Assembly (NCBI GenBank): GCA_943361925.1
Contig: CALRIT020000011.1
Span: 1-64,000 of the forward strand
DNA: 64,000 nucleotides
Reading direction: 5' to 3'
Source of the DNA: CAISCU01 sp943361925
GTDB taxonomy: Bacteria; Bacteroidota; Bacteroidia; UKL13-3
Shown here: one piece after another, positions 16,704-24,792 of the stretch
How positions within the stretch are numbered: the first letter of the stretch is position 1
How the letters are laid out: each line of letters begins with the position of its first letter
Translations under genes and position numbers: made by a program
Notes under the pieces: model-generated
The model's database searches: none
The model's input: only the letters and a program-made list of their open reading frames with translations
Told to the model about the DNA's origin: nothing

Positions 16704-17518
16704 ATTTGACAATGTTCCGATACAATTTCTTTTTCAAAAAAGATGCTTCCCATTTTGTCGAAGATGAGATTGTCATCTGTTGTTAGGAATCTAAGTTTAC
16801 CTGATTTGCCACATTTGTTTTCTATCTCAGGATGTCTTTTCAAGTAGTCTTTTAAACTGTGTGCAATGACTTCTCCTTGAGCTAAAACTTTGATGTTTTC
16901 AGGAAGGTATTTTTTGATTTTATCCATCAACAAAGGATAATGTGTACATCCTAAAACTAAAGTATCAGTTTCAGGTGCTTTAGAAAGAATATTGTCTAAA
17001 TGTTTTTTGATGAAGTAATCAGCTCCATCTCCTTTGTGTTCATTGTTTTCAACCAATGGAACCCACATTGGACAAGCTTCCTGAACAACTTTTATATCAG
17101 GAAAAAACTTATGTATTTCTACTACATACGATTCTGATTGTACAGTTCCACTTGTGCCTAATATTCCAACGGTTTTTGTTTTACTCAATTCCCCAACCAT
17201 CTCTGTTGTGGGTCTGATTACACCTAATACTCTTTTGTTTGGCGCAATGATTGGTAAGTCTTTCTGTTGAATCGTTCTTAATGCTTTTGCAGATGCTGTA
17301 TTACAAGCCAATATTACCAGTTCACAGCCTTCATTGAATAAATGCTGAACACATTCAAGAGTATAGTGGTAAACCGTATCAAAGGATCTGGTCCCATAAG
17401 GTGCGCGTGCATTATCACCTAAATACAAATAATCGTATTCAGGTAATTCCTTAACCAATTCTTTTAGGATACTCAATCCTCCATATCCTGAATCAAAAAC
17501 ACCAATGGGAGCCTTCAT
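16700..17518 (-). CDS. murI: glutamate racemase
   Basis: A 272-aa cytoplasmic enzyme that converts L-glutamate to D-glutamate for peptidoglycan. The cofactor-independent two-cysteine active site is complete: Asp and Ser in IGVFDSGYGG (residues 5-14), Cys in LACNTASA (about 74) and Cys in LGCTHYPLL (about 185). YLGDNARAPYG is also conserved. Length is normal. Its last codons (HCQM) run into the edge of the heptamer-type repeat, and the stop codon lies at the repeat boundary, so the extreme C-terminus may have been altered by it. Confidence 0.97.
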   Translation of the reverse strand: MKAPIGVFDSGYGGLSILKELVKELPEYDYLYLGDNARAPYGTRSFDTVYHYTLECVQHLFNEGCELVILACNTASAKALRTIQQKDLPIIAPNKRVLGVIRPTTEMVGELSKTKTVGILGTSGTVQSESYVVEIHKFFPDIKVVQEACPMWVPLVENNEHKGDGADYFIKKHLDNILSKAPETDTLVLGCTHYPLLMDKIKKYLPENIKVLAQGEVIAHSLKDYLKRHPEIENKCGKSGKLRFLTTDDNLIFDKMGSIFFEKEIVSEHCQM

Positions 17519-17728
17519 ATAGCGAAGTACATGGATTCTTTTTAAAAAGAGAAATTATTTCAATTAAACACTAATAATTCCTTTTAATCATTCGCAAAGG
17601 GGATCTCATTTTGACTTCATTGCAACTGGAAAAACAAATTTAACAAACACTTAAATTGCGTTAGGTTGTGACGATTTAAAAGCTTATTGAAAATTTGTAA
17701 ATAAGAGCAGGTGCTTTATTAGTAGACA
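17519..17728. other. intergenic region between murI and fic
   Basis: About 210 bases without a gene. It serves as the upstream region of murI, which reads leftward. No clear box or hairpin was seen. Confidence 0.4.
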
Positions 17729-18280
17729 TTATTCTTCGTCTTTTTTATAACCTTCATAATAATAAGACTGTTCAATCCCTTTAAATATAATTTCCCTGTT
17801 GTCGACATCTTCGGTTAAATTTCCATTCAGTAAAGTTCTTAATTCTAAATCGTTGATTGGACTTCTCTCCATAGATTGTAAATAAAGGGTTTTGTCAATA
17901 TATTGCCAGTTTACAACTTTTTTGAATTGTTTTTTTAAGATCAAGTCTAGCCAAATTCTCATTAGTCTGCCATTTCCTTCCATAAAAGGATGGGCAATAT
18001 TCATTTCAACATATTTGGCAATTATTTCTTCAAAAGAGTTTTCAGGCATTTGCTCAATTTTTATAAGAATTTCATTAAGATATAAGGCATTTGCAAATCT
18101 AAAACCGCCTTTAGAAATATTTATGTTTCTGATTTCACCTGCAAAATCGTACAAACCTTCAAACAAGTAATGATGTATTTCTTTGAGTCCTTTTGTTGTG
18201 CCAATTTCAATTTTATTGATGTCTTTCGATTCGAACAATCGATAAGCTTTTTCTATACTATTTTTATCAATATTTTTCAT
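17729..18280 (-). CDS. Fic family protein, class III type
   Basis: A 183-aa Fic protein. The catalytic loop HPFMEGNGR (residues 97-105) matches HPFx[D/E]GNGR, so AMP or another nucleotide phosphate can be transferred to a target hydroxyl. The flap and ATP-clamp region is around GEIRNINISKGGFRFA (48-63). At the extreme C-terminus SYYYEG (172-177) fits the inhibitory motif [S/T]xxxE[G/N] of class III Fic proteins, in which the inhibitory helix is part of the same chain, so no separate antitoxin is needed and none is seen. A TACTTTTG box on this strand (18308-18315) lies 27 nt before the ATG. The target is unknown. Confidence 0.9.
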   Translation of the reverse strand: MKNIDKNSIEKAYRLFESKDINKIEIGTTKGLKEIHHYLFEGLYDFAGEIRNINISKGGFRFANALYLNEILIKIEQMPENSFEEIIAKYVEMNIAHPFMEGNGRLMRIWLDLILKKQFKKVVNWQYIDKTLYLQSMERSPINDLELRTLLNGNLTEDVDNREIIFKGIEQSYYYEGYKKDEE

Positions 18281-18307
18281 AAGGTTTTAAATCCCAAATA
18301 AGTTAAA

Positions 18308-18315
18308 CAAAAGTA
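18308..18315 (-). promoter_or_regulatory. -7 box of the class III fic gene
   Basis: On the minus strand the sequence reads TACTTTTG, matching TAnnTTTG, 27 nt before the start codon. Confidence 0.5.
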
Positions 18316-18425
18316 GTTTAAATGACTGTAATCTTATTTGTGTAAAGAAATTTTCTATTTCCTGAATGTTTGTTTGAGGTCTTGATAATAACAATCACCA
18401 AAATCAATATTGTTTTTAAAATTAT

Positions 18426-20192
18426 TTATTGTTCCTGACCTTGCATCAATAGTTTTTTGAAATTTTCTCCAATTTGGACGAAATAAAATCCTTTAGGTAA
18501 AAAAGAAATATCCAAGTTGTACAAATGGGCTGTGCGATTTCCTTTATTTACAATCTCATGATTGTTTTCAAGTTCCGACTTTTCAATATGGTGCATCAAT
18601 TTCCCATTCAAATCATAAAAATTAACTTGGTCCAATTCAGCATAATTGTTGCTAAAAAATAACTTGTCATTTGCCGGGTTAGGGTACATGAATATATTTT
18701 GATTTTCAATCTCTGTAATTGAAGTAGGTAATTGAGTTAATGTATCCAGCTTTTTCCCTAATTCATATAAGTAACATTCTAGGTTTGTGTAGCCATTTAA
18801 ACCCATTACGGATAATGAAAGCTCAGTTCCATTGTTATTGCTTGAATTAGGGTTGATTCCTTTTTTGATTTCCCACTCGTCAGGCATGCCATCATCATCT
18901 GAATCTACAGGGTATGGTGGTGGATTTAAGGTATCATATCCCATCAGAAATGCATCTTCAAAATGGTCGGTTTCATTTACAAGTGTGCTTAAAATATTAC
19001 CATTTTTTATTGGATTGATAAGTCTTTTGTCCATTATATCTCTGGGAAAAGCACCTGCACTTTTAACCAATACTGCTTGTAATGAATTTGTTGCTGTATA
19101 GTTGATCGAAGGGAAATTAAAACGAGATATATTTTTCGTTGCTATTCCTAAATCTGTATTGGGTCTGTTTTGCTCTTCATTGAAATCATTACAACAATAA
19201 AATAACTCATAATCGGAATAACTTGGATAGAGGTTCATTTTATTTCCATTCACATAAAATTGGTTGGCAAATTCAAGTAAATTATGCTGGAACATGGCGC
19301 CTCCGTAAGAACTTCTAGCAACAGCCATATTGTTTACAAAATTTGCTTTCATAAAAAACGAATCTGCATTTATTTGCCCGCTGGGATCAAAACCGGCATT
19401 GTAATAAATGCTGATCGGAATATCCCAAAGTAAGTTATTGGAATATTCAAAATGCATTGGACGTCTTATACAAGTCAAATCACTTTCTTTTTCCGAGCTT
19501 CTTTCACAACTAATCTCCGGCATTCTTCCACCTAATCTGTTCCAGATATTGTGGTGAATACTGATGCTATCCTTTGGATGTTCAGCTGTTGAATAATTAA
19601 GCAACATTCCTCCTAAATCGAAATGTGAACCAATTGTTTCAGAAAACAAAGAATTCTGAATAGTTATGCCCGAGCTTCTTGAAATCTGAACACATTCATC
19701 AGTTGCATTTGCAAAAGAGCAATGGTCAATCATAACTCCATGTGCACCATCAATACGCAATGCATCATCCAACATCCAACTTGTTTTGTAAGGTCTGAAT
19801 TCTTCTGTATGTGGACGAGATCTTATATACCTAACCAATACATTATTTGGAGTGTTTCCGGCTTCGTAGAATCCATCCATCAATAAACCTCTTACAATGA
19901 TTCCTCCCGGAGAAGTTTGACCAGCTACATATACATTACCTCTTACAATTTCAGCCGGACAATCAATGATTCCACTAACTTTAAAGATAATTGTCCTAGG
20001 GCCGGTTTGAGAAAGTGCATAATTCAATGAACCAACTCCGGCGCATTCCAAATTGGTTACATAGATAATCTGTCCGCCTCTTCCTGCCGTGATTTGGTTA
20101 GCTCCAAATCCTTCAGCTCCCGGAAATACTGGTATTTGGGAAAATCCTAGATTTGATACTAATAGTAAAATTAACAAGTAAAAACCTTTCAT
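18426..20192 (-). CDS. T9SS-exported pectate-lyase-like beta-helix protein
   Basis: A 588-aa secreted protein. The signal peptide MKGFYLLILLLVSNLGFSQ is followed by IPVFPGAEGFGA, the entry motif of PL1-type pectate-lyase-like proteins. A parallel beta-helix covers about 30-350 (GNVYVAGQTSPGG, MIDHCSFANATDECVQISRSSGITIQNS). A short calcium-type DSDDDGMPDEWEIKKG segment is near 450, and a C-terminal T9SS sorting tail (MYPNPANDKLFF ... GFYFVQI) covers about the last 80 residues. It is likely a cell-surface or secreted polysaccharide-degrading enzyme; the exact substrate is not certain and no neighbouring sus genes are present. The start at 20192 is preferred over an in-frame ATG 30 nt upstream because the signal peptide begins there. 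Confidence 0.85.
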   Translation of the reverse strand: MKGFYLLILLLVSNLGFSQIPVFPGAEGFGANQITAGRGGQIIYVTNLECAGVGSLNYALSQTGPRTIIFKVSGIIDCPAEIVRGNVYVAGQTSPGGIIVRGLLMDGFYEAGNTPNNVLVRYIRSRPHTEEFRPYKTSWMLDDALRIDGAHGVMIDHCSFANATDECVQISRSSGITIQNSLFSETIGSHFDLGGMLLNYSTAEHPKDSISIHHNIWNRLGGRMPEISCERSSEKESDLTCIRRPMHFEYSNNLLWDIPISIYYNAGFDPSGQINADSFFMKANFVNNMAVARSSYGGAMFQHNLLEFANQFYVNGNKMNLYPSYSDYELFYCCNDFNEEQNRPNTDLGIATKNISRFNFPSINYTATNSLQAVLVKSAGAFPRDIMDKRLINPIKNGNILSTLVNETDHFEDAFLMGYDTLNPPPYPVDSDDDGMPDEWEIKKGINPNSSNNNGTELSLSVMGLNGYTNLECYLYELGKKLDTLTQLPTSITEIENQNIFMYPNPANDKLFFSNNYAELDQVNFYDLNGKLMHHIEKSELENNHEIVNKGNRTAHLYNLDISFLPKGFYFVQIGENFKKLLMQGQEQ

Positions 20193-20249
20193 GGTAATAG
20201 AATTTATCACCAATATAGGCATTATGAATTGAAGAAAATTGCTATCGAA

Positions 20250-20789
20250 TTACAATAATGATGAAATGGCAGATTTGATTTTGCTACTGGTAGGAGAAGT
20301 GATACTCAGGTAATAATCTCTAACCATTCCGTTTTTATCAACCAAATATTTTTGAAAATTCCATTTTGGTGCTATGCCAACTTTGCCATTTTTCTTTTTG
20401 TTTGATAGGAATTCAAACAATGGATGGGCAAAGGTTCCTTTTACTTTTATTTTAGCAAAAACAGGGAAAGTTGTATGAAACTGAGTGCTGCAAAAATTGC
20501 CAATTTCTTTGCCTTCCAAAGGCTCTTGTCCTCCGAAATCATTGCTTGGGAATGCTAAAATAACTAAACCCGAATCTTTATATAATTGATAAAGTTCTTC
20601 CAATTCCTTGTATTGAGGCGTAAATCCACATTCACTGGCAGTATTTACAATCAAGAGCACTTTCCCTTTGTATTGTTCAAGTGAAACTTTGTTACCATCA
20701 AGGTCTTCAACTGTAAATTGATAAATGCTATTTTGTGCCGAACTAGTTAAACTCATAACGATTAAAATTAAACTGAAAATTGATTTCAT
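20250..20789 (-). CDS. glutathione peroxidase family protein (secreted)
   Basis: A 179-aa thiol peroxidase of the GPx family. A signal peptide (MKSIFSLILIVMSLTSSAQ) suggests the periplasm. The peroxidatic Cys is in NTASECGFTPQY (about residue 53), the Gln and Trp of the catalytic set are in FPSNDFGGQEP and PKWNFQKYLVDKNG, and a candidate resolving Cys is in GNFCSTQF. Family members of this Cys form usually take electrons from thioredoxin rather than glutathione. It lies upstream of, and on the same strand as, the pectate-lyase-like gene with about 57 nt between them. Confidence 0.93.
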   Translation of the reverse strand: MKSIFSLILIVMSLTSSAQNSIYQFTVEDLDGNKVSLEQYKGKVLLIVNTASECGFTPQYKELEELYQLYKDSGLVILAFPSNDFGGQEPLEGKEIGNFCSTQFHTTFPVFAKIKVKGTFAHPLFEFLSNKKKNGKVGIAPKWNFQKYLVDKNGMVRDYYLSITSPTSSKIKSAISSLL

Positions 20790-21110
20790 ATAGAGGAAAC
20801 ATGAAGTATTAGAATAAGTTTTTAAGTTATAGTAAAACTATTTTGAAAAACATGATTCAATATTTTTTTCGATTAACTATTGAGGAATCAAAAACCTAAG
20901 TCCATTTATTTACAATCAAATAAACATTTCAATTTTAATCTGTTTTAAGAATTATGTTTGTCGACAAACAATCAAATATCAGCCTAAAATTTTTGAAAAA
21001 TCTTTTGTGTGAAAGATGTAATACTTAGAGTGAATTGTGTATAGCTTTAAATGCTATAAGTGTGAAGCTTTGTTGGGCCGGAATAATTCATCCGGTATAA
21101 TAAAATCATA
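20790..21110. other. divergent promoter region with a 16-bp palindrome
   Basis: This 321-base region separates the leftward peroxidase gene from the rightward BON gene. A perfect 16-bp palindrome TGTTTGTCGACAAACA lies at 20955-20970 and is a candidate operator. No gene is visible. Confidence 0.5.
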
Positions 21111-21782
21111 ATGAAAAATAATGCGGAATTACAAGCAGATGTTCAAAATGCCATCAAATGGGAACCTTTGTTACATGCAGCTGAAATTGGAGTTACTGCA
21201 AAAGATGGTGTAGTTTCTCTTACAGGTGTAGTAGATAGTTATGCCAAGAAAATGGAAGCTGAAAATGCTGCCAAAAAAGTAATTGGAGTAAAAGCTTTGG
21301 TTGAAAAAATTGAAGTTAAATTACCAAGTTCATGGTCGAAAACCAATGCAGATATTGCCAATGAAGTGCTTGCTGCTTTGAATTCTAATTGGTCGGTTCC
21401 AAAAGATAAAGTTACAGTGAAAGTTGAAGAAGGTTTTGTAACATTAGAAGGAGAATTACCTTGGAATTATCAAAAAGAAGCTGCTAAAAATGCAGTAACC
21501 TATTTAATGGGAGTTAAAGGTGTTACCAATCATATTAAAATTAAATCTGAAACACATGATGCCATTGAAAAGAAAGATGTTGAAGATGCAATTGGAAGAA
21601 GTTGGACGATTGACGATAGTGATATTAAGGTTTCGGTTTCAGGGACTACAGTTACTTTAAGTGGAACTGTTGATTCATGGTACCAAAAAGAAGAAGCCGG
21701 TAGAATTGCATGGAATACACCTGGTATTTGGCATGTGAAAAATGATCTAGAAGTAGATTATTACTATGCTTTTGCTGATTAA
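21111..21782 (+). CDS. triple BON-domain protein
   Basis: A 223-aa protein made of three BON domains of about 70 residues each: 2-70 (DVQNAIKWEP ... LTGVVDSYAKKMEAENAAKKVIGVKALVEKI), 78-147 (NEVLAALNSNW ... LEGELPWNYQKEAAKNAV) and 150-220 (VEDAIGRSWTIDDSDIKVSVSGTTVTLSGTVDSWYQKEEAGRIAWNTPGI). There is no signal peptide, so it is probably cytoplasmic, unlike OsmY. BON domains bind phospholipid or act in stress responses. It is followed 56 nt later by an SDR gene and may belong to a general stress group. Confidence 0.9.
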   Translation: MKNNAELQADVQNAIKWEPLLHAAEIGVTAKDGVVSLTGVVDSYAKKMEAENAAKKVIGVKALVEKIEVKLPSSWSKTNADIANEVLAALNSNWSVPKDKVTVKVEEGFVTLEGELPWNYQKEAAKNAVTYLMGVKGVTNHIKIKSETHDAIEKKDVEDAIGRSWTIDDSDIKVSVSGTTVTLSGTVDSWYQKEEAGRIAWNTPGIWHVKNDLEVDYYYAFAD

Positions 21783-21838
21783 ACTTCTTAAAAGTGTTTT
21801 GAATGTTTCTAAAACTAGAATCAATTAATCAGAAATAC

Positions 21839-22600
21839 ATGAAAAAATTAGAAAACAAGGTTGCCATCATAACAGGTGGTGCCGGTAGTATAGGGAAAAT
21901 TACAGCCAGATTATTTCTTGATGAAGGTGCAAAAGTAATGTTGGTTGATTTAAAAGAAGATGAGCTTAAAAAAGTTCAAACTGAATTAAAAAGCGAGCAT
22001 GTGAAAATATGTATGGCCGATGTTACAAAATCATCTGATGTACAACATTATGTAGATGAAACAATAAAGCAGTTTGGCAAAATTGATGTGTTTTTTAATA
22101 ATGCAGGTATAGAAGGTAGTGTGAAACCTATTGTTGATTATCCTGAAGATGTGTTTGATAAAGTGATTGCAGTTAATGTAAAGGGAATTTGGCTGGGTAA
22201 TAAACACACTTTACCTCATATGAAAAACGGTGGTAGCATTATCATGACTTCATCTGTTGCAGGTTTATTGGGTTTTGCCAATTTGAGCGCGTATGTAACC
22301 AGTAAACATGCTGTAGTTGGTATTATGAGAACAACAGCTATTGAAGCTGCTCCTTTAAACATAAGAGTGAATTCTGTTCATCCTGCTCCGGTTAACAACA
22401 GAATGATGCGTTCTATTGAAGAAAGTGCTTCGGCCGGACATGGTGAAGATGTGAAAAAACAGTTTGAGTCGACCATCCCATTAAGAAGGTATGCTGAACC
22501 TGTTGAAATTGCTCAATTGGTATTATTTCTTGCATCTGATGATAGCAAATATATTACAGGAACAACTCAGGTTATTGATGGTGGAATGAGCGCACAATAA
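21839..22600 (+). CDS. SDR-family NAD(P)-dependent oxidoreductase
   Basis: A 253-aa classical short-chain dehydrogenase. It has the cofactor motif TGGAGSIG (residues 11-18), NNAG near 88, a catalytic Ser in MTSSVAG, and Tyr-x3-Lys in YVTSK. The C-terminal DDSKYITGTTQVIDGGMSAQ is the usual SDR ending. An acidic residue at the end of the second strand (LVDLKEDE) favours NAD over NADP. The substrate cannot be named. The ATG at 21839 matches the family start (MKKLENKVAIITGG); an ATG 36 nt upstream is in frame but gives a non-family extension. Confidence 0.92.
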   Translation: MKKLENKVAIITGGAGSIGKITARLFLDEGAKVMLVDLKEDELKKVQTELKSEHVKICMADVTKSSDVQHYVDETIKQFGKIDVFFNNAGIEGSVKPIVDYPEDVFDKVIAVNVKGIWLGNKHTLPHMKNGGSIIMTSSVAGLLGFANLSAYVTSKHAVVGIMRTTAIEAAPLNIRVNSVHPAPVNNRMMRSIEESASAGHGEDVKKQFESTIPLRRYAEPVEIAQLVLFLASDDSKYITGTTQVIDGGMSAQ

Positions 22601-22709
22601 GCTGTTCCTTATAAACTATTCAGCCTGAATTTCTTTTAAAGAATGCAGCAGAATTTAAACTTTTAGTTTCTGCTGCATTTACTATTTCAATAAAAAAAAG
22701 AGTCTTAAA

Positions 22710-23822
22710 ATGAAAAATTATACTTTATTCAATTCCACTAATCTTGGAAACATCAATTTGAAAAACAAGATAGTTATGGCGCCTATGACAAGGTGCAGGG
22801 CAATTGGAAATATGCCAAATGAGTTAATGCTTACTTATTATCAACAAAGAGCAAATGCAGGATTAATTATAACTGAAGGAACTTCTCCTTCACCTAATGG
22901 TTTGGGTTATGCCCGTATTCCTGGTTTGTTTAATGATGAACAAGTACTGGCTTGGAAAAAAATAACTACTACAGTACATGAACTTGAAGGAAAAATCTTT
23001 GTGCAACTGATGCATACAGGAAGAATCAGTCATGTTTTAAATATGGCTCAAGGCACAGAAATATTGGCTCCTTCAGACATACAAGCAACAGGACAAATGT
23101 GGACAGATACACACCAGTTGCAAGATTTTCCAATTCCAAAAGCCATGACTTATGAAGATATAGAATATACTCAGGTTGAATTTGTAACTGCCGCAAAGAA
23201 TGCCATAAAAGCCGGATTTGATGGTATTGAACTTCATGGTGCTAATGGCTATTTATTGGAAGAGTTTTTATCGCCAGTTAGTAATAAACGCCATGATAAA
23301 TACGATATGAGTATGGAAAATAGATGTCGTTTTGTATTAGAAATTACTCAGGCTGTTGCAGAAGCTATTGGTAAAGAAAAAATTGGTATTCGTTTATCTC
23401 CTTATGGTGTTGCCAATGATATGCCCAACTATCCTGAGATTGATGCTACATATGATTACTTATCAAAAGAGCTGAATAAATTAGGAATTGCTTATATACA
23501 CTTGGTTGATCATTCGGCGATGGGCGCTCCAAGTGTACCTATAGAAATGAAAATGATGATTCGCCATAATTTTAAGAACACCTTAATTTTATGTGGAGGT
23601 TATGATAAAGAAAGTGCCGAAGATGATATTAAAAGTGGTTTGTGTGATTTGATTGCATTTGGAAGACCATTTATAAATAATCCTGATTTGGTAGAAAGAC
23701 TTGAACATAACAAAGAATTATCACAAAGCTTAAATGCCGATTTATTTTATTCTGCAGATGCTCATGGATACACAGATTATCCCAATTATAAAGCTCCAAT
23801 TGTTCATCAAATTCAAAGTTAG
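22710..23822 (+). CDS. Old Yellow Enzyme family alkene reductase
   Basis: A 370-aa FMN-dependent oxidoreductase with a TIM barrel. Landmarks are KNKIVMAPMTRCRA (FMN binding), FVQLMHTGRISH, the GFDGIELHGANGYLLEEFLSP active-site His-Asn pair, and LCGGYDKESAEDDIKSGLCDLIAFGRPFINNPDLVERL near the C-terminus. The family reduces activated C=C bonds of enals, enones and nitro compounds using NAD(P)H. It stands 110 nt behind the SDR gene and may be co-expressed with it, as a pair of detoxification reductases. Confidence 0.93.
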   Translation: MKNYTLFNSTNLGNINLKNKIVMAPMTRCRAIGNMPNELMLTYYQQRANAGLIITEGTSPSPNGLGYARIPGLFNDEQVLAWKKITTTVHELEGKIFVQLMHTGRISHVLNMAQGTEILAPSDIQATGQMWTDTHQLQDFPIPKAMTYEDIEYTQVEFVTAAKNAIKAGFDGIELHGANGYLLEEFLSPVSNKRHDKYDMSMENRCRFVLEITQAVAEAIGKEKIGIRLSPYGVANDMPNYPEIDATYDYLSKELNKLGIAYIHLVDHSAMGAPSVPIEMKMMIRHNFKNTLILCGGYDKESAEDDIKSGLCDLIAFGRPFINNPDLVERLEHNKELSQSLNADLFYSADAHGYTDYPNYKAPIVHQIQS

Positions 23823-23835
23823 TTCGACTTGTAAT

Positions 23836-23843
23836 TATATTTG
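23836..23843 (+). promoter_or_regulatory. -7 box before the small ORF pair
   Basis: TATATTTG matches the TAnnTTTG consensus exactly and ends 11 nt before the GTG at 23855, so transcription would start only a few bases before that codon. Confidence 0.5.
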
Positions 23844-23854
23844 ATCTTTAAATA

Positions 23855-24061
23855 GTGGAAATTATTCCAACATCTAAAATTGTTATACAAGTTGTTGCTC
23901 AGGTTGTTAATATTTCAAAGGAATCGGCTTATAGTTTAAATCTGGAGGAAGTTGAACTGCAATTGATGCAAACGAAATACCATGTTTCACAAAAACAATT
24001 GTGGGTGTATTGGCTCGATTATTTAAAATCTTCTGGGCAATTATTTGTTTTATGGAACTAA
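23855..24061 (+). CDS. small hypothetical protein, GTG start
   Basis: A possible 68-aa protein with an amphipathic middle part (SLNLEEVELQLMQTKYHVSQ) and a C-terminus rich in aromatic residues. Three things support it as real: a perfect -7 box a few bases upstream, a stop codon directly before the GTG that fixes the start, and a 10-nt overlap with the start of the next gene, which suggests translational coupling. There is no recognisable domain. It could instead be untranslated leader of the membrane protein gene. Confidence 0.4.
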   Translation: MEIIPTSKIVIQVVAQVVNISKESAYSLNLEEVELQLMQTKYHVSQKQLWVYWLDYLKSSGQLFVLWN

Positions 24062-24633
24062 AATCAAAAGTCAATGAAGATCTTCGTGCTTATGAATTTT
24101 TAGCTCTTAACTCAAAAGAAAATTTAGAGAAACAGGTTGGGTCATACAGGCAACAACATTCCTATGCCGGCACTATCATTGGATTTACGGTTTTGTTTAT
24201 TCCATTTTTCTTAAATAGTTTAAATGATTCACATTCAATTTTGCAATTGATTTCTATTGTTCCAATTGTATTATTTATTAGTTCAATTCTTTTGATGTTA
24301 AGCATTTTTAGAGGTAAGCCATTAGATCAGGCTTTAACAGTTTTAAAGTATGAAGAATTGTTAGATAAAACCTATAAAGAGATTTTGCTTTTTGAAATAG
24401 AAGCCAATAAAGATTCATACAATAAAAATTACAAGGTTACCATAAGTGGAAACAAGCGTTATTTAAATGGAGTGGGGTTGACTACCATCGCCATTATGAT
24501 ATCAATTGCATTGCTTTTGGTTAGTACTTTTATGTCAATAGAAAAAGGTCCCACAAAAGTGCAAGTTGTAAATGCTTTTAAAAAGCAATCTTTAGGAGTA
24601 AATAAAGACAGTGTTTTAATTATAACTAAATAG
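24052..24633 (+). CDS. hypothetical membrane protein
   Basis: A 193-aa protein with a soluble N-terminal helix (MELKSKVNEDLRAYEFLALNSKENLEKQVGSYRQQ, 1-35), two close membrane segments (about 40-60 and 66-88), a cytoplasmic middle part and a third membrane segment (about 150-172). Three membrane spans with an N-terminal coil resemble small two-component-like or pore-forming effectors, but no motif identifies it. The ATG at 24052 is the natural start; an upstream in-frame GTG would add an odd hydrophobic stretch. It follows a small ORF with overlap. Confidence 0.65.
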   Translation: MELKSKVNEDLRAYEFLALNSKENLEKQVGSYRQQHSYAGTIIGFTVLFIPFFLNSLNDSHSILQLISIVPIVLFISSILLMLSIFRGKPLDQALTVLKYEELLDKTYKEILLFEIEANKDSYNKNYKVTISGNKRYLNGVGLTTIAIMISIALLLVSTFMSIEKGPTKVQVVNAFKKQSLGVNKDSVLIITK

Positions 24634-24792
24634 ATTATTGGGTTTTACAGATGATTTTGATTGTTTGAATTGAAGCTCGGCAAGAAAAAGAGTTTAAAAA
24701 AATACTTTTTTCAGGAATAATTATTTGCTGTTTAGTTTACATTGAGTTTATACAATAGTAATCTCCTGGATTTTTTTTTGTTGACTTTACAA

